A DNA stretch of 64,000 bases, taken from NCBI RefSeq assembly GCF_963678975.1, contig NC_089277.1, forward strand, positions 25,246,672 through 25,310,671. Direction: 5' to 3'. Within the stretch, counting starts at the first letter, position 1. Every line of letters begins with the position of its first letter. The notes under the pieces are model-generated. The model was not told the origin of the DNA. It searched no databases and saw nothing but the letters and a program-made list of their open reading frames with translations. Both the position numbers and the translations under genes were made by a program. Origin of the DNA: Dysidea avara (Eukaryota; Porifera; Demospongiae; Dictyoceratida; Dysideidae). This document shows positions 25,533-39,700 of the stretch, in pieces.

Positions 25533-28500
25533 ATGTCTAATAAATATCGCTGCAAAATAATAGTAACAGTATTACTGGTTGTCGTGTTAGTGTGTTGCAT
25601 TGGCTATGCTCCGTACGATGAAAGCCATGGAAGTGAAGTGTCCATCTTACAGTTCACTGACTTGAGTCGATCACACCCGAGATCACACGGTCGTAGACGA
25701 GGTCGTGCATCTCGAAGGCGTGGCCATACATCACTCTCTGATACGACATACGAAGCTGATAGCAAGCTTCCCAAGCAGCTGCCTACAATGTCAAAACTGA
25801 TAACAGCGATTCAAAACGGAAAATACCCTCCGCTCATGAATTATAATCTCTCTGATGATGAGGTCACAATGGTAGCTCAATTATTCAACATCAAAGGATT
25901 GAATTCAAGCGTTTCACTACAGCGAGAGTTCTTGGGATGCCCAGCAAAAACCGTTGTTCGTGATACGGGTATTCACGAGTTTGTGGATGGAAGATTTATT
26001 ATTACCAAACAATATCAAACATGTAAGGAGTTGTCGTTCAAGAAGCAACGTGGTGTGGTTGGATTAGTCAGCTTCCCAGGATCAGGTAACTCCTGGGTAC
26101 GTCAACTATTGGAGACCAGTACAGGTGTATTCACTGGATCTGTATATTGTGACAAAAGCTATGTTCAAGCTGGAATGGTTGGTGAGGGAGTTCGGTCAGA
26201 GTTTGTTGTAGCAGTTAAATGCCACAATTATAATAGAGAATCTTTTAAAAAATTTACAAAACTAATATATGTCATTAGGAGTCCTTTTGATGCAATTTTG
26301 GCTGAATTTACAAGGAAAGCTGTTCATATTGATGGTACATCTACAAATGCTAGTTCAAAGCATGTTGCTGAACTCAGGAGCACAGACCTTAGTAAGTAGC
26401 ATGTATTTATGTACTTGTGCATAAGTGGATGTTTTAACTAGATTTTAATTTTGTGTGCATGTCAGACTTGGTATTGGGTCAGGTCATCCGGATTAGCTGA
26501 TTTGGATAGAATTTTGTCTGGGTCTCATCTGCTCTTTATTGAATATCTGGGTCTGACCCATACATTAGCAAGCTTGATTTTATTGGTAGAAATGTGGTTA
26601 TGTAGCATACTCACCCACATGGAGCCACGCCCACCATTCAGAAAATATGTGTTTATGCTGTCAGTAGGAATATGTGAAGCCATGCCCACTTATTGTGATT
26701 GCATACTACTATCTATTGGAATACATGAATCATATCCACTACTGGGATTGCTACCTGTAGCCATAGGTAATGATTCGCAACAGCGACATCATGCATTCCC
26801 AAAGGAACTAATGGTTTTATGTACGAGCGCAATGGTCATTACAGGTCCAGATTTTGAGTGGTCATATCTCGCTAAGTCTATATTCTTGCTTCCTGGATTA
26901 ATCCAGTTTTCCTTTCACTGTTACATTGGGTCAGTTTTAACAAATCATGGTATTATGCAGCCAGTTTGTCTCCAACTTCATCGCTATGGCAACAATTTTT
27001 GCAGCATGACAAAGACAAGGTACGAGATTTTTTTGGCATTACATTGAATTTGTGTTTGAATTCCTCCCAACCTATATAAAATGCACTATATGCTACTGCA
27101 TATTATAGTCTTAACTAAATAAAGGCTCAGATTAGTAGTTATTTTGCTCTATTCCTTTTTATTGCTGTTCTTTAAACCTAAATTTCATGCCTTGTGACAG
27201 TTGGAGATGCTATGACTCTATACATGTAACCATGTGAACTAAGGTTGAAATCTGTGACAGTGACATAGTCTTGCTTGACAGTGACAATAAAAGCATATAT
27301 CCTACCTTGCAAAATGTGCCTTGGGAGCATTATGTATATATCCTGATCATTTTTTCATGTTTAGCATTGGAAACAATGCCATTAATTTTGCAGTTATTGC
27401 ACCATTACAAACTCTCTGCAACTGGATGATAAGTTAGTTATCTTGATAGCTATCTAATCAGTTATCTTGATAACTATCTGATCATCCAGTAGTGGAGCTG
27501 GTCTGTCCAGTAGTTATAAATGAGCCCGGCACTTTGAAACTCTCACACATATACACTGAGAGATAAAGCTGCATGCTATGTAGTATAGTTCATGATGCTG
27601 TGAGCCAATTGAGTTTTTATCTTGTGCACCACCAGAGCAATTTGCATTTGATACATATGTGGTCCATATCAAGACTGAAAGTGGGACCTGGTTTACCTAC
27701 TGACCCGAGTAGTAATCCAGATGGGCTCTAACACGGAAGTGACTAGGTTTAATTTGCATGTGTTAATAACTGGCATAAATTTGGGCTTGATTTTGAATGC
27801 AAGACCTGGTGACAGACTAGCTATACAGCTGTACTACAACATAAATCCTGCATTTATCGCATAAATTATAAAGGTTATTATGATAGATAGGAAGGAGTGT
27901 CAGTAAAAGGAAATAATAAATGAGCAGTTATCAAACATTATTGTATAAGCAATGCTTGATAAATGGGAGTGCAACAACCTACATGACTCCAAGTACTGTA
28001 TGCATGCCTACAGACAGCAACAGGTAACCTTGACATTAACGTGAGCATAGCTCTAAGTACACTTACAGGCCACACTGAACTGTTTGTGCCCACATACGTA
28101 AATTAATATCACTTTGTTGTTAACACACAAATACTAGTAGACTTAGTCTTCTTAATATTTCCAATCCATAAAAGGCATACTATGAAGGATATATGTGACC
28201 TGGTCTGTGAAAAGGGGTCTTATAACCTTTTCAATTGCATGTACTTGGCAACCTGTAACTTGACTTGTGAATGTGGTATCATCCTGACATTTGGTCCCCG
28301 TATACCCCTAGTATATAAAGCTATGGCTTGGAGTAATGTGAAGGTGATAGGGTGAAAACATGAGGAATTATGATTAGTCAAACTTGACAGTGTAGAAAGG
28401 CTATCAGACCCCTTTTTGCAGACTGGATCACATAACTATGCACTTGTAGCATAAGCTACCGATTATCAACTGGTATCTTTTATTGGCCTAACAATTTTGC

Positions 28501-30648
28501 ATAAAAGCAATGAATTCTTGTACTTGTCTGTTAAATTATTCTAATGAATATACTCTCCTCTTTTATAGGACTTTAGGCATCAGAGAATAGGCCAAGACCA
28601 ACAATATACCAGTGCTGTAAATATACAACCTCAGGTTTTATAGTAATGAATTGGCAGGTTGTTCTGTTTAATCTTCAAGAAGGTTAAAAACAAGGACCAA
28701 TCTAAAGACTTGTAGTTTTCATTGTTGATGTAAAAATAGTTCATATTTGTTAACCTGTTTGTGGCTATATCTCACATTTCAATTGGACACGTATGTTATT
28801 ACACACTAAATTGCATCATTTATGGTGGAATCAGCCAGAGTTTCAGATGCATTGCATATTAGCACTTGGTCACGATAATTTATATTATGGAAATATATAT
28901 ATGTAATATATAAACCATGGCTACGAGGTGTATTGCACTTATATGCACCCTGACTCCGAAGTCAGAGGAAGTTTACTGTTGATAAATGCCAAGGTGAAGC
29001 CGAGGCATTTATCAACAGTAAACTTCCAATGACTGAGGAGGAGGGGTGTACATAAGTGCAATGCACTGTGTTGAGCCATGGTTCATATGATATATACCAG
29101 GGGCAGATCCAGACTTATAGAAAGGGAGGGGGGGGGGGGGGGGGGGGGTCAAAAATGAACTGAGCACTACATTGTCTCTGGTTTGATAAGGTGAGACCAC
29201 AAAAAAAACCATGTCACAGCCAGCTGACAATAGCTGCCCACCTCACCAACCACGCATTTATAGCTGATAAAGTACATAAAAATCCTTTAATAGCTCACTA
29301 CACACTGTTCTAATACTGTGACTGCTTTATTAGAGTGACTGCTCTATTAGAGTATCTCGATCTTGGTATACTAAAATTTTTGGGAGGGGAGCCCCTTTTG
29401 ACCCCCTCCCCCCCCCATATCCACCCCTGATATATACCATGTTTCTAAATTAATCTGCACTATATTACTGGCTAACAACCCATATGCACACAAACCAACT
29501 TAAAGTATATGCTTACACTTAATTTCCCATAGTTTGGCATGGTAGACACACTGGTAGCGTTCCTCTCGCAATTCAGTACACACTGAAGAATCGAATTGAT
29601 TGTGGGACTTAGTAAACATATCTCCGTATATTCCCAGGACTTGTCCGTTCATATCAACAAATGTAGGAGCAACGTTACTTGCTGCAACCCATCATCGAAG
29701 TCGCGAGGTATGGTTATAAAATGAATCCAGAATCTTACTGGCTGGGGTGATTGATCGCCTAGCATGACAAAAGGCTATTAGCCTGAGTCATCTGGGTGAT
29801 TAATCATGCTAGTGTGGGCGTCGTTCATCCGCCCACGTTGGGCTATCAGCCCATAATCATGACACAGTAATGTGTCACGTGACTTCCCAGGTGGGTATAT
29901 ATATACTCACCTGTGGGTTGTGGTGTATATGCCCTATATGCAACCAGCGGTGCCTTTGAAGTTTCACATGATCATGGTATATATATATATATATTTGGCG
30001 GTGTACAAAGGTTAATAATACTACTTTGCATGGTTTAAGTCTACTACACAGAGCATTAAAACAAATCGGTATACAAAAATGGGACCACAATTAATTTATA
30101 GCTGAAGGACCACCAGAAAGGATGGTGAATACTAGACATTCATAGGGCCTTTCTTCACTGAGTTAAGAATTAATAATCGGTCTACTTAGTTTGTGAGTAC
30201 AGATTGATATGTTATGGAATAGATTTTAGGCCATTGTTGTTTTTAAATGTAAATGTTTGCTACACCATGTTATAAATGACTTTGTGTCGTTGCAGGTGAA
30301 GTTTCTGATAAGTGGCAAGAGAAAGTTATTCGGATGAAGAATGAATGGTTACGTCATATTACCACTTGTCTTCAGTCAGCAGAAGTCCCTATTTTAGTTG
30401 TAAAATTTGAAAACTTGAAGTCAAATTTATTTGTGGAAGTAAAAAGAATGTTAGACTTCCTAGAAGTTCCTTATACAGACAGAGATATAGAGTGCACTAT
30501 AAATTCAAATGTTGAAAGTTTTCACCGTCAACACCATGATAAGACTTTTGATCCTTACTCTCCACAGCAGAAGCAATCAATACTTGACATAATTAGAGAA
30601 GCTAATGTAATACTAAATCAATTTGATGTGAATTATGACATAGATTAA
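25533..30648 (+). CDS. WSCD-like sulfotransferase, copy 2 (two exons)
   Basis: Exons 25533-26391 and 30296-30648 join exactly as in copy 1 and encode 403 residues, 397 of them identical. The changes, all in exon 1, are S39L, R49P, E88K, D103N, T213A and C233Y; exon 2 is identical at every base. The PAPS-binding motifs FPGSGNSW and VIRSPFDA are intact, so both copies look functional. The intron is 3904 bp because it lacks the 500-bp hAT of copy 1 and has a shorter TA tract. Upstream, a 700-bp hAT element (24543-25242) sits about 290 bases before the ATG, which may alter expression relative to copy 1. Confidence 0.85.
28913..29083. repeat. imperfect palindrome, ~170 bp (unit 2)
   Basis: Counterpart of the palindrome at 5347-5517, with the same arms and centre. 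It predates the segmental duplication. Confidence 0.75.
29098..29429. mobile_element. hAT-like MITE, CAGGGG family (unit 2)
   Basis: Same element as 5532-5858, present before the segmental duplication, with ATATATAC at 29090-29097 and 29430-29437. The G run is longer here. Confidence 0.88.
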
Positions 30649-31370
30649 AATATATAAGTTTCATTTCTGAATCAGTAAATTAATTGCTCTATGCATATTA
30701 CTTTGTGTCAAACTTGCAGTTAATATTATAAATGTACATTCATGCAACATTATTGGACACTTCGGAAGCATATGAAGGGAGTTCCTGGATGTTCAAAAAT
30801 TCCTTTTTGGAATTAACTTTACATGTAGCAGGAATACCAAGTTGTCAAAGTTTGGCAGTACAAAGGTACAGAAAAGTAGTTAAAATAACAGTATAGCTAA
30901 CGGGAAAGGTCAAAATTATAGATAGTCCAAAATAACGTGTTGAAAGTATTCTAATAGAACAGTCATGGAGACGATTATAGTAAAATGCTTCCTGAAAAGA
31001 AGAGTGTTACAATAGGACTAAAAGCTTTAGAATACTTCAAATTATCATAGCTAGATTTTTAGTCTTCTGTTTATTGAGAATTCAAGTTATATTTGATTTA
31101 TTAATCTCTGTCAATTGTCATGGATACTAATATCTCATGACCCATAAATTACATTAATTTTATTGAAATCATCCACTAATTTAAAATTACAAGTTTCATT
31201 TTTGCATAGTCCTGGTACCCTTGCATGGCAGGACATTTATGGCTGGTCAACCACTTGAAGTATAGCTCCACGAGGCAGAACCTTATAGGGACAGATTTGG
31301 GAAGGTATGGTGAAAATGTGGGTAAGGAATTATAACTTATAGATACATGATAAATTATGGTGATAAAGGT

Positions 31371-31697
31371 ATCTAATCCAAAACAGCCAAGCTGTAAAAA
31401 AGGTGTGCGGCCCTTAAAAAGGCTACGGTGAAAAAAGATGTGAAATCCAAGGTGGCGGCCAAGAAATGGCTGTGATGGTAGGTTAATGATAAAAATTTTA
31501 ATAACGAAAATTCAGGTGAATTTGGTGCCGCTTGGTCTTGGCCCAAAATTCACCTGAATTGCGTTATTAAATTTTTTACCATTAACCTACCATCACAGCC
31601 ATTTCTTGGCCGCCACCTTGGATTTCACATCTTTTTTCACCATAGCCTTTTTAAGGGCCGCACACTTTTTTTACAGCTTGGCTGTTTTGGATTAGAT
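31371..31697. repeat. terminal palindrome of E3
   Basis: Same family as 7864-8189, with ATCTAATCC and GGATTAGAT ends and a small ACAGC/GCTGT hairpin at each end. Confidence 0.85.
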
Positions 31698-31841
31698 TTC
31701 ATTTCTTTTTGTATTTGTATACCCCAACTATGGCCGGCTTTGAGACTTTATAACCTATCTTCTTTTTCTTTATCACAGGAAGAAGAAAAGATGAAGAAGA
31801 TGTACTTTAAATATTTTATCAGTAAATGTACAAATTATATA

Positions 31842-32092
31842 TGTGACTGGGCTTGCGAAAACAGGGCGTGTGGGCACATGATTTTTGCCTACTTTTTCAA
31901 ACGTCCTTGGCTCATAATGTTTTATACCACTATGCTATGACAATGAAACTTTTAGTACTTAGTAAGCATGTAATTGGATTTATGATGCAAGTTACAGAAT
32001 GCAAATATTCTGTTCCAGTACTGAGATATTACCTTCTGTGTGACAGGGTGTAGTTTGTGCTCACATACCCTGTTTTTGCAGGCCCGGTCACA
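31842..32092. mobile_element. 251-bp MITE with TA target duplication
   Basis: Inverted ends TGTGACTGGGCTTGCGAAAA and (reversed) TGTGACCGGGCCTGCAAAAA, ~40 bp each. The flanks are TA in an AT tract, so the exact limits are uncertain by a few bases. It sits in the same AT tract of the tail that received E2 in unit 1. Possibly Tc1/mariner-like. Confidence 0.8.
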
Positions 32093-32106
32093 TATATAAT
32101 ACATAT

Positions 32107-34290
32107 ATTGATTACAGAAATCTCCATGGTGGTTCTTTGTAACTGAACACTCTACAAGGTGACTTCTTCTATAAATGCTCTCTCTACAGGGTGAATTGTT
32201 TGTAGCTGAACGATCTACAAGGTAACTTCTTGTATCTGATCTCTCTACAGGGTGATTTGTTTGTAGCTGAATTCTGTACAGATGATTTGTTTGCAGCTGA
32301 GTTCTTTGCAGAATGGTTTCTTTGTAGCTGAACTCTCTACAAGGTAACTTCTTCTAAATGATCTTTCTACAGGGCAATTTGTTTGTGGCTGAATTTTCTA
32401 CGGGGTGATTTCTTTGCAGCTGAACTCTCTACATGGTGATTTCTTTGTAGTTGACCTCTCTGCAAGGTGATCCTTCTAGCTGATCTCTCTACCGGATGAC
32501 TTGTTTGTAGCTGAACTCTCTAGAGGGTGATTTATTTGTAGTTGAACTCTCTACAAGGTAACTTCTTCTAGCTGATCTTTCTACAGGGTGATTTGTTTGT
32601 AGCTGAATTCTCTACAGGACGATTTGTTTGCAGCTAATCTGCTGAACTCTCTACAATGTAACTTTTTCTAGCTGAACTCTCTACGGGTGGCTTGTTTCTA
32701 GCTGATCTCTCTACAGGGTGACTTGTTTGTAGCTGAACTCTCTACAGGGTGATTTGTTTGTAGCTGAACTCTCTACAAGGTAACTTCTTCTAGCTGATCT
32801 TTCTACAGGGTGATTTGTTTGTAGCTGAATTCTCTACAGGGCAATTTGTTTGAAGTTGAACTCTCTACATGGTAGTTTCTTTGTAGCTGAACTCTCTACA
32901 ATGTGACTTCTTCTAGCTGAACTCTCTACAGGATGACTTGTTTCTAGCTGATCTCTCTACGGGTGACTTGTTTCTAGCTGAACTCTCTACAGGGTGATTT
33001 CTTTGTAGCTGAACTCTCTACAAGGTAACTTCTTCTAGCTGACCTTTCTACAGGGTGATTTGTTTGTAGCTGAATTCTCTACAGGGCAATTTGTTTGCAG
33101 CTGAACTCTCTACATGGTAGTTTCTTTGTAACTGAACTCTCTACAATGTAACTTCTTCTAGCTGAACTCTCTACAAGGTGACTTGTTTGTAGCTGAACTC
33201 TCTACAGGGTGATTTGTTTGTAGTTGAACTTTCTACAAGGTAACTTCTTCTAGCTAATCTTTCTACAGGGTGATTTGTTTGTAGCTGAATTCTCTGCAGG
33301 GCGATTTGTTTGCAGCTGAACTCTCTACATGGTAGTTTCTTTGTAGCTGAACTCTCTACAATGTGACTTCTTCTAGCTGAACTCTCTACGGGTGGCTTGT
33401 TTCTAGCTGATCGATCTCTCTACATAGTGACTTGTTTCTAGCTGAACTATCTACAGGGTGACTTATTTGTAGCTGAACTCTCTACAAGGTAACTTCTTCT
33501 AGCTGATCTTTCTACAGGGTGATTTGTTTGTAGCTGAATTCTCTACAGGGCGATTTGTTTGTAGCTGAACTCTCTACATGGTAGTTTCTTTGTAGCTGAA
33601 CTCTCTACAATGTAACTTCTTCTAGCTAAACTCTCTACGGGTGGCTTGTTTCTAGCTGATCTCTCTACAGGGTGACTTGTTTCTAGCTGAACCCTCTACA
33701 GGGTGATTTGTTTGTAGCTGAACTCTCTACAGGGCGATTTGTTTGCAGCTGAACTCTCTACATGGTAGTTTCTTTGTAGCTGAACTTTCTACAATGTAAT
33801 TTCTTCTAGCTGAACTCTCTACAGGATGACTTGTTTCTAGCTGATCTCTGTCCAGGGTGACTTGTTCCTAGCTGAACTCTCTACAGGTGATTTGTTTGCA
33901 GCTGAACTCTCTTACATGGTGGTTTCTTTGTAGCTGAACTCTCTACAAAGTGACTTCTTCTAGCTGATCTATCTACAGGATGACTTGTTTCTAACTGAAC
34001 TCTCTACAGTGTGATCTGTTCATAGCGGAACTTTCTACTCAGTGATTTGTTTGCAGCTAAACTCTTTGCATGATTGTTTCTTTGTAACTGAACTCTCTAC
34101 AAGGTAACTTCTTCTAGCTGATCTCTCTACAGGGTAATTTGTTTGTAGCTGAATTCTCTACAGGGTGATTTATTTGAGCTGAACTCTCTACATGATGGCT
34201 TCTTTGTAGCTGAACCCTCTATAAGGTACCTTCTTCTAGCTGATCTGACTACAGGGTGACTTGTTTGTAGCTGAATTCTCTACAGAATAA
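32107..34290 (-). repeat. satellite array of E3
   Basis: Reverse-orientation 30-31-bp monomers of the same three kinds. The first and last monomers match those of E1, as expected for a shared ancestral array. Confidence 0.93.
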
Positions 34291-36737
34291 CTTGCAATGT
34301 AATATTACTGAGTAAATTATAAATGCAGCTGAATGCTTTATTAGGGTGACTGTTCTGTTAGAGTATCTCGATCTCGCATTTGCTGCACGTAGTTGCCTTT
34401 CGAATCATAACTCAGTGATTTGTAATCCGATTCTTCTGTACTACTGCAAGAACTTTCTATGATGATTATTCCAGCTATATACTGATTTTCAGCTCGTTGG
34501 TCTAAGCGGTTTGCCTGGTAGACACGAAAACTAATAGTTTTTTTTATTCATAAAAATCGATCGCGTAATTTTGACACTGGTTGGGTTTTGTGTCATATCT
34601 CCATGGTCTTTATCCCGATTCCTTTCAAAAAGACACTCCTACGATGGTTGCTCCATCTACATATCAAGTTTCAACTGATTCCTCCAAGGGGTTTACCCTG
34701 TAGGCGTGACTTACCTTCGACCTTATTATACGCAAATAATCGGTCATAACTCCGTGAATGGTCATCGGATTCCTACCAAAATTGGTACGGAGATCCGCCT
34801 TAATGAGACCGTTAAGTGTGCCAAATTTCAGCCCAATCCGAGCACGAATTCGTGTTTTATGGCGAATTTTGCGAAGTGTGCGAAATGAAGAAGATGAAGA
34901 AGAAAAAAAACGAAGAAATTAAAACGAAATTTTGTTCGCTCGTATCTCGGAAATGGCTAGAGCGATTTTTTTCAAATGTGGTATGTAGATTCCCCTAACT
35001 GGGCGGCACGTCTCTAGAAAATTTGGTTCCAATCGGATAAGGGATCACAGAGCTACATAGGTGTGAAAATTGCGTTTTCTTTCTTCCTGTTAATATACTC
35101 ACTGTGTGGTGCGCCGACTTCTTGGGCCGCACGACACACTACCGTGTGTCTTGATATTGACCTTGGTGCAAAGTATATACAATTCTGCTAATGGCACATT
35201 AATGTAAAGATTTGCATTTTAGTAGGCTAAGCTTGTGTCAAATATGCTATACTAGATGAGATACTATACTATACTAGATACTAATGCATAAAGCATATTA
35301 GATGGAGTGGATATAGATCGATACTCCTTAATAGAGCATTCAGTGGAAATTACAATCATAGATAATAGACAAGGGGTGTCTATTATCTGTGCTGCAATAG
35401 AGTACCCAAACGCAATAAATAGATATATTATACTCTCTAATAGTACAGCCACTTTGTGGTGAAATACTCTAAAAGAGCATTTTACTGATTAGAATATTAA
35501 TGTTCCAAGATAATTGTAAGAAATGTTGCTAACCTAGGAACATAATGCAAGCATAATGGGAACATTGAAGAGCATAATAGGTGAAAATTTGGGGAATTCC
35601 TGAAGGCGTTTTGGGCTAAATTCTGAGCATGTTTGACTCAGTCCTACATTTTAAGCATGTATTAAATTATACAGTGGAACATCGAGCTCCCTTATCTGAA
35701 CCTCTATTATCCTTGTAGTTTATATTGACCATGATAAACTTTGAGTTAGATAGAGGGAGTCTGCATTTATACAGCCCAAGGGAGTGACCATGAGTGCTAT
35801 GTAGTGATCATGACTCCCCCCTCAGCCCACTAAACTGCATATATAGCACTAACTGATAACAACATTACTTTTATTTAAGTTATAATATAGCATATAATAG
35901 CATGAATTTCTTAGTTACGTACATTTCTGAGATACAGATGGTACTATGTACCAGACTGCTCAGATAAGAGAGGTTCCACTGTAAAAGACAGGTAGCTAGG
36001 AAAGTATATATATAGTAGCTAGTTAGAATATATAGGTTCCAGCCAATCTCTAGCAGATTGTTCAATATTTTTGTAATGCTTATAATATGCTTATATACAA
36101 GTACGTGACATGAGTAAAATGTTGTAATGCAGAAAATTTATATCTTTATAGTGCAGCAACATCTCTTTTTTTTATTTGTAGACTTTAGTCATCTACAATT
36201 GTCAGTTGCATTGTAGCTAGGTGGCTAGCTAGTTGCTAACATTAGCCTTTCCAACATATGCATGCATATATATATATATATATATATATGTAACAAAATG
36301 AAGCACCATAAATAATTTTTATGAGTGCTCTATAAAGCCACATTATCGGTGTCTGTGTTGCCATCACAGTTCATTGGATCTCAGTGCATTTTTACTGGTC
36401 TCTCTCTCTATGTAGCTCACATGCATGTTTATGCTTGCATGCTGGCATGGAACTTGTCACAGGTTGGTGGATGCTTGCATGCCGGAGACAGATTTTGTTG
36501 CACCTCAGTACCAATCAGCAATTGCAGGTGTACATGTCTATATTATTATTGAATTTCCAAATTTTAAAAGAATGAAGCATGTACTGTGTATGCTTTGGTA
36601 CAGCTATGCCAAAAGGCACCTGTTGAGCTGAAATGGTCGATGTTAAGGCCCCTATTCGGTGATTATTAGTTTCTCAGCCAGCCTTTCTAATTATTATGAT
36701 GCGGGCGAGAGGGTATTACCATTATACCATTATTTTA

Positions 36738-39700
36738 TCAAGACACACGATAGTGTGTCGTGCGGCCCAAGAAGCCGGCGCGCCACACCGTGAGTATATT
36801 GACAGGAAGAACGAAAACGTCATTTTCACACCTTTGTATCTCGGTGATCACTTATCTGATTGGAACCAAATTTGCTACACAGTTGCCCGCCAGCCAAGGG
36901 AGTCTACATTCCAAATTTGAAGGAAATCGCTCCAGCCATTTCCGAGATACGAGCTGCCAAAGTTTCGTGTTTTTTTTCTTCGTTTTTTTTCTTCTTCGTC
37001 TTTTCGCACACTTGCAAAAATTGCTATAACAAGCAAACGCGTACTCCGATCGCCTTGAAATTTGGCACACAGAAAGGGAGTCCAAAGGCGAATCCTAGCA
37101 TCAAATTTGGTACAAATCCGATGAATGGTTCAGGAGTTATGACCGATTATTCGCGTAAAACAAGATCGATTTGTTGTCACGCCTACAGGATAAACCGCTT
37201 CATGGAATGAGTTGAAAATTGCTATGTAGATGGAGTAACCATCGTAGGAGTGCCTTTTAGTGGTTTGAAAGGAATCGAGATAAAGACCACGGAGATATGA
37301 CACAAAACCCAACCTGTGTCACAATTACGCGATCGATTTTTAGTAATAAAAAAAGTATTAGTTTTCACGCCTACTAGGCAAACCGCTTAGAGCAATGAGC
37401 TGAAAATCGGTGTATAGCTGGAATAATCTTCATAGAAAGTCCTTGCAGTAGAACAGAAGAATCGGATTACAAACCACTGAGTTATGATTCGAAAGCCAAC
37501 TCCGTGTAGCAAATGCGAGATCGAGATACTCTAATAGAACAGTCACCCTAATAGAGCATTCGGCTAATTTATTTACTCCATTATAGAATTTTATTACATC
37601 ACAAGTTATTCTGTAGGGAGTTCAGCTGCAAACAGTTAATCTTATAGACAGTTCAGCAAGAAGACAGTCACCATGTGGAGAGTTAAGCAAATATATCACT
37701 ATAGAGATTCAGAACATTACAAGTCACACTGAAGAAAGTTCAGCTATAAACAAGTCATGCACTGTGTAGAGAATTCAGCTACAATTAAGTCACTCTCTAG
37801 AGAATTCAGTTACACAGAATTCAGCTACACACAAGTCACTGTGGAGAGAGTTCAGCTACAAACAAATTACCCTTTAGGGTGATCAGCTACAAACAAAACA
37901 CTTTGCAGGGTGTTCAGCTGAAACAAATCAACCTTTAGAGCGATCAGCAATGAACAAATCAACACAAATCTACCTGTAGAGAGATCAGCTAGAAACAAAT
38001 CACCCTGAAGAGAGTTCAGCTACAAAAAATCACCCTGTAGAGACATCAGCTAGAAACTAGACACAATGTAAGGAGTTCAGCTACAAGCAATCACCCTGTA
38101 GAGAGTTCAGCTAAAACAAATCAACCTGCAGAGAGATCAGCTACAAACAAATCACCTTATAGAGAGTTCAGCTACAAACAGATTACCTGTAGATAGATCG
38201 GCTACTAACAAATCAACCTGCAGAGAGATCAGCTACACACAAATCACCCTGTAGAGAGATCAGCTAGAAACTACACACAATGTAAGGAGTTCAGCTACAA
38301 ACAAATCACCCTGTAGAGAGATCAGCTACAAACTAGACACAAAGTAAGGAGTTCAGCTACAAGTAAATTACCCTGTAGAGAGTTGATCTACAAACAAATC
38401 AACCTGTAGAGCAATCAGCTAGAAACAAATCACCCTGAAGAGAGGTCAGCTACAAAAAATAACCCTGTAGAGAGATCAGCTAGAAACAAATCACCCTGAA
38501 GAGAGGTCAGCTACAAAAAATCACCCTGTAGAGAGATCAGCTACAAACAAATTGCCCTGTAGAGAGATCAGCTACAAGCAAAACACCCTGTAGAGAGTTC
38601 AGCAACAAAGAAACCACCATGTAGAGAGTTCAGCTACAAACAAATTACCCTATAGAGAGATCGGCTACAAACAAATCAGCCTGTAGAGAGTTCAGCTAAA
38701 ACAAATCAACCTGCAGAGAGATCAACTACAAACAAATCACCTTATAGAGAGTTCAGCTACAAACAAATTACCCTATAGAGAGATCGGCTACAAACAAATC
38801 AACCTGCAGAGAGATCAGCTACACACAAGTCAACTTATAGAGAGATCAACTACAAACAAATCACCCTGTAGAGAGATCAGCTAGAAACTACACACAATGT
38901 AAGGAGTTCAGCTACAAATAAATCACCCTGTAGAGAGTTCAGCTAAAACAAATCAACCTGCAGAGAGATCAGCTACAAACAAATCACCTTTTAGACAGTT
39001 CAGCTACGAATAAATTACCTTGTAGAGAGATCGGCTACAAACAAATCAACCTGCAGAGAGATTAACTACACACAATTCAACTTGTAGAGAGATCAGCTAG
39101 AAACTAGACACAATGTAAGGAGTTCAGCTACAAGCAAATCACCGTGTAGAGAGATCAGCTAGAAACTAGACACAATGTAAGGAGTTCAGCTACAAGCAAA
39201 TCACCGTGTAGAGAGTTCAGCTACAAACAAACCAACCTGTGGAGCAATCAGCTAGAAACAAATCACCCTGAAGAGAGGTCAGCTACATAAAATCACCCTG
39301 TAGAGATATCAGCTAGAAACAAATCACCCTGAAGAGAGGTCAGCTACAAACAAAACACTTTGCAGAGAATTCAGCTACAAACAAATCAGCTTGTAGAGAG
39401 ATCAGTTACACACAAATCAACCTGTAGAGAGATAAGCTAGAAACAAATCACCCTGTAGAGAGTAGCTACAAGCAAAACACCCTGTAGAGAGTTCAGCAAC
39501 AAAGAAACCACCATGTAGAGAGTTCAGCTGCAAACAAATCACCTTATAGAGAGTTCAGCTACAAACAAATCACCCTGTAGAGAGATCAGCTAGAAACTAG
39601 ACACAATGTAAGGAGTTCAGCTACAAGCAAATCACCCTTTAGTGAGTTCAGCTACAAACAAATCAACCTGCAGTGAGATCACCTACATAAAAGCACCTTG

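Larger units (their letters stand above)
31372..35154 (-). mobile_element. satellite element E3 (minus orientation)
   Basis: Unit 2 counterpart of E1 at the same site (flanks GGTA and TATTG). It has palindrome 31371-31697, a tail with the acceptor-like site, a small MITE (31842-32092), satellite (about 32107-34290) and a conserved block (about 34325-35154) ending GTGTCTTGA. Net length is about 3530 bp without the MITE. Confidence 0.87.
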
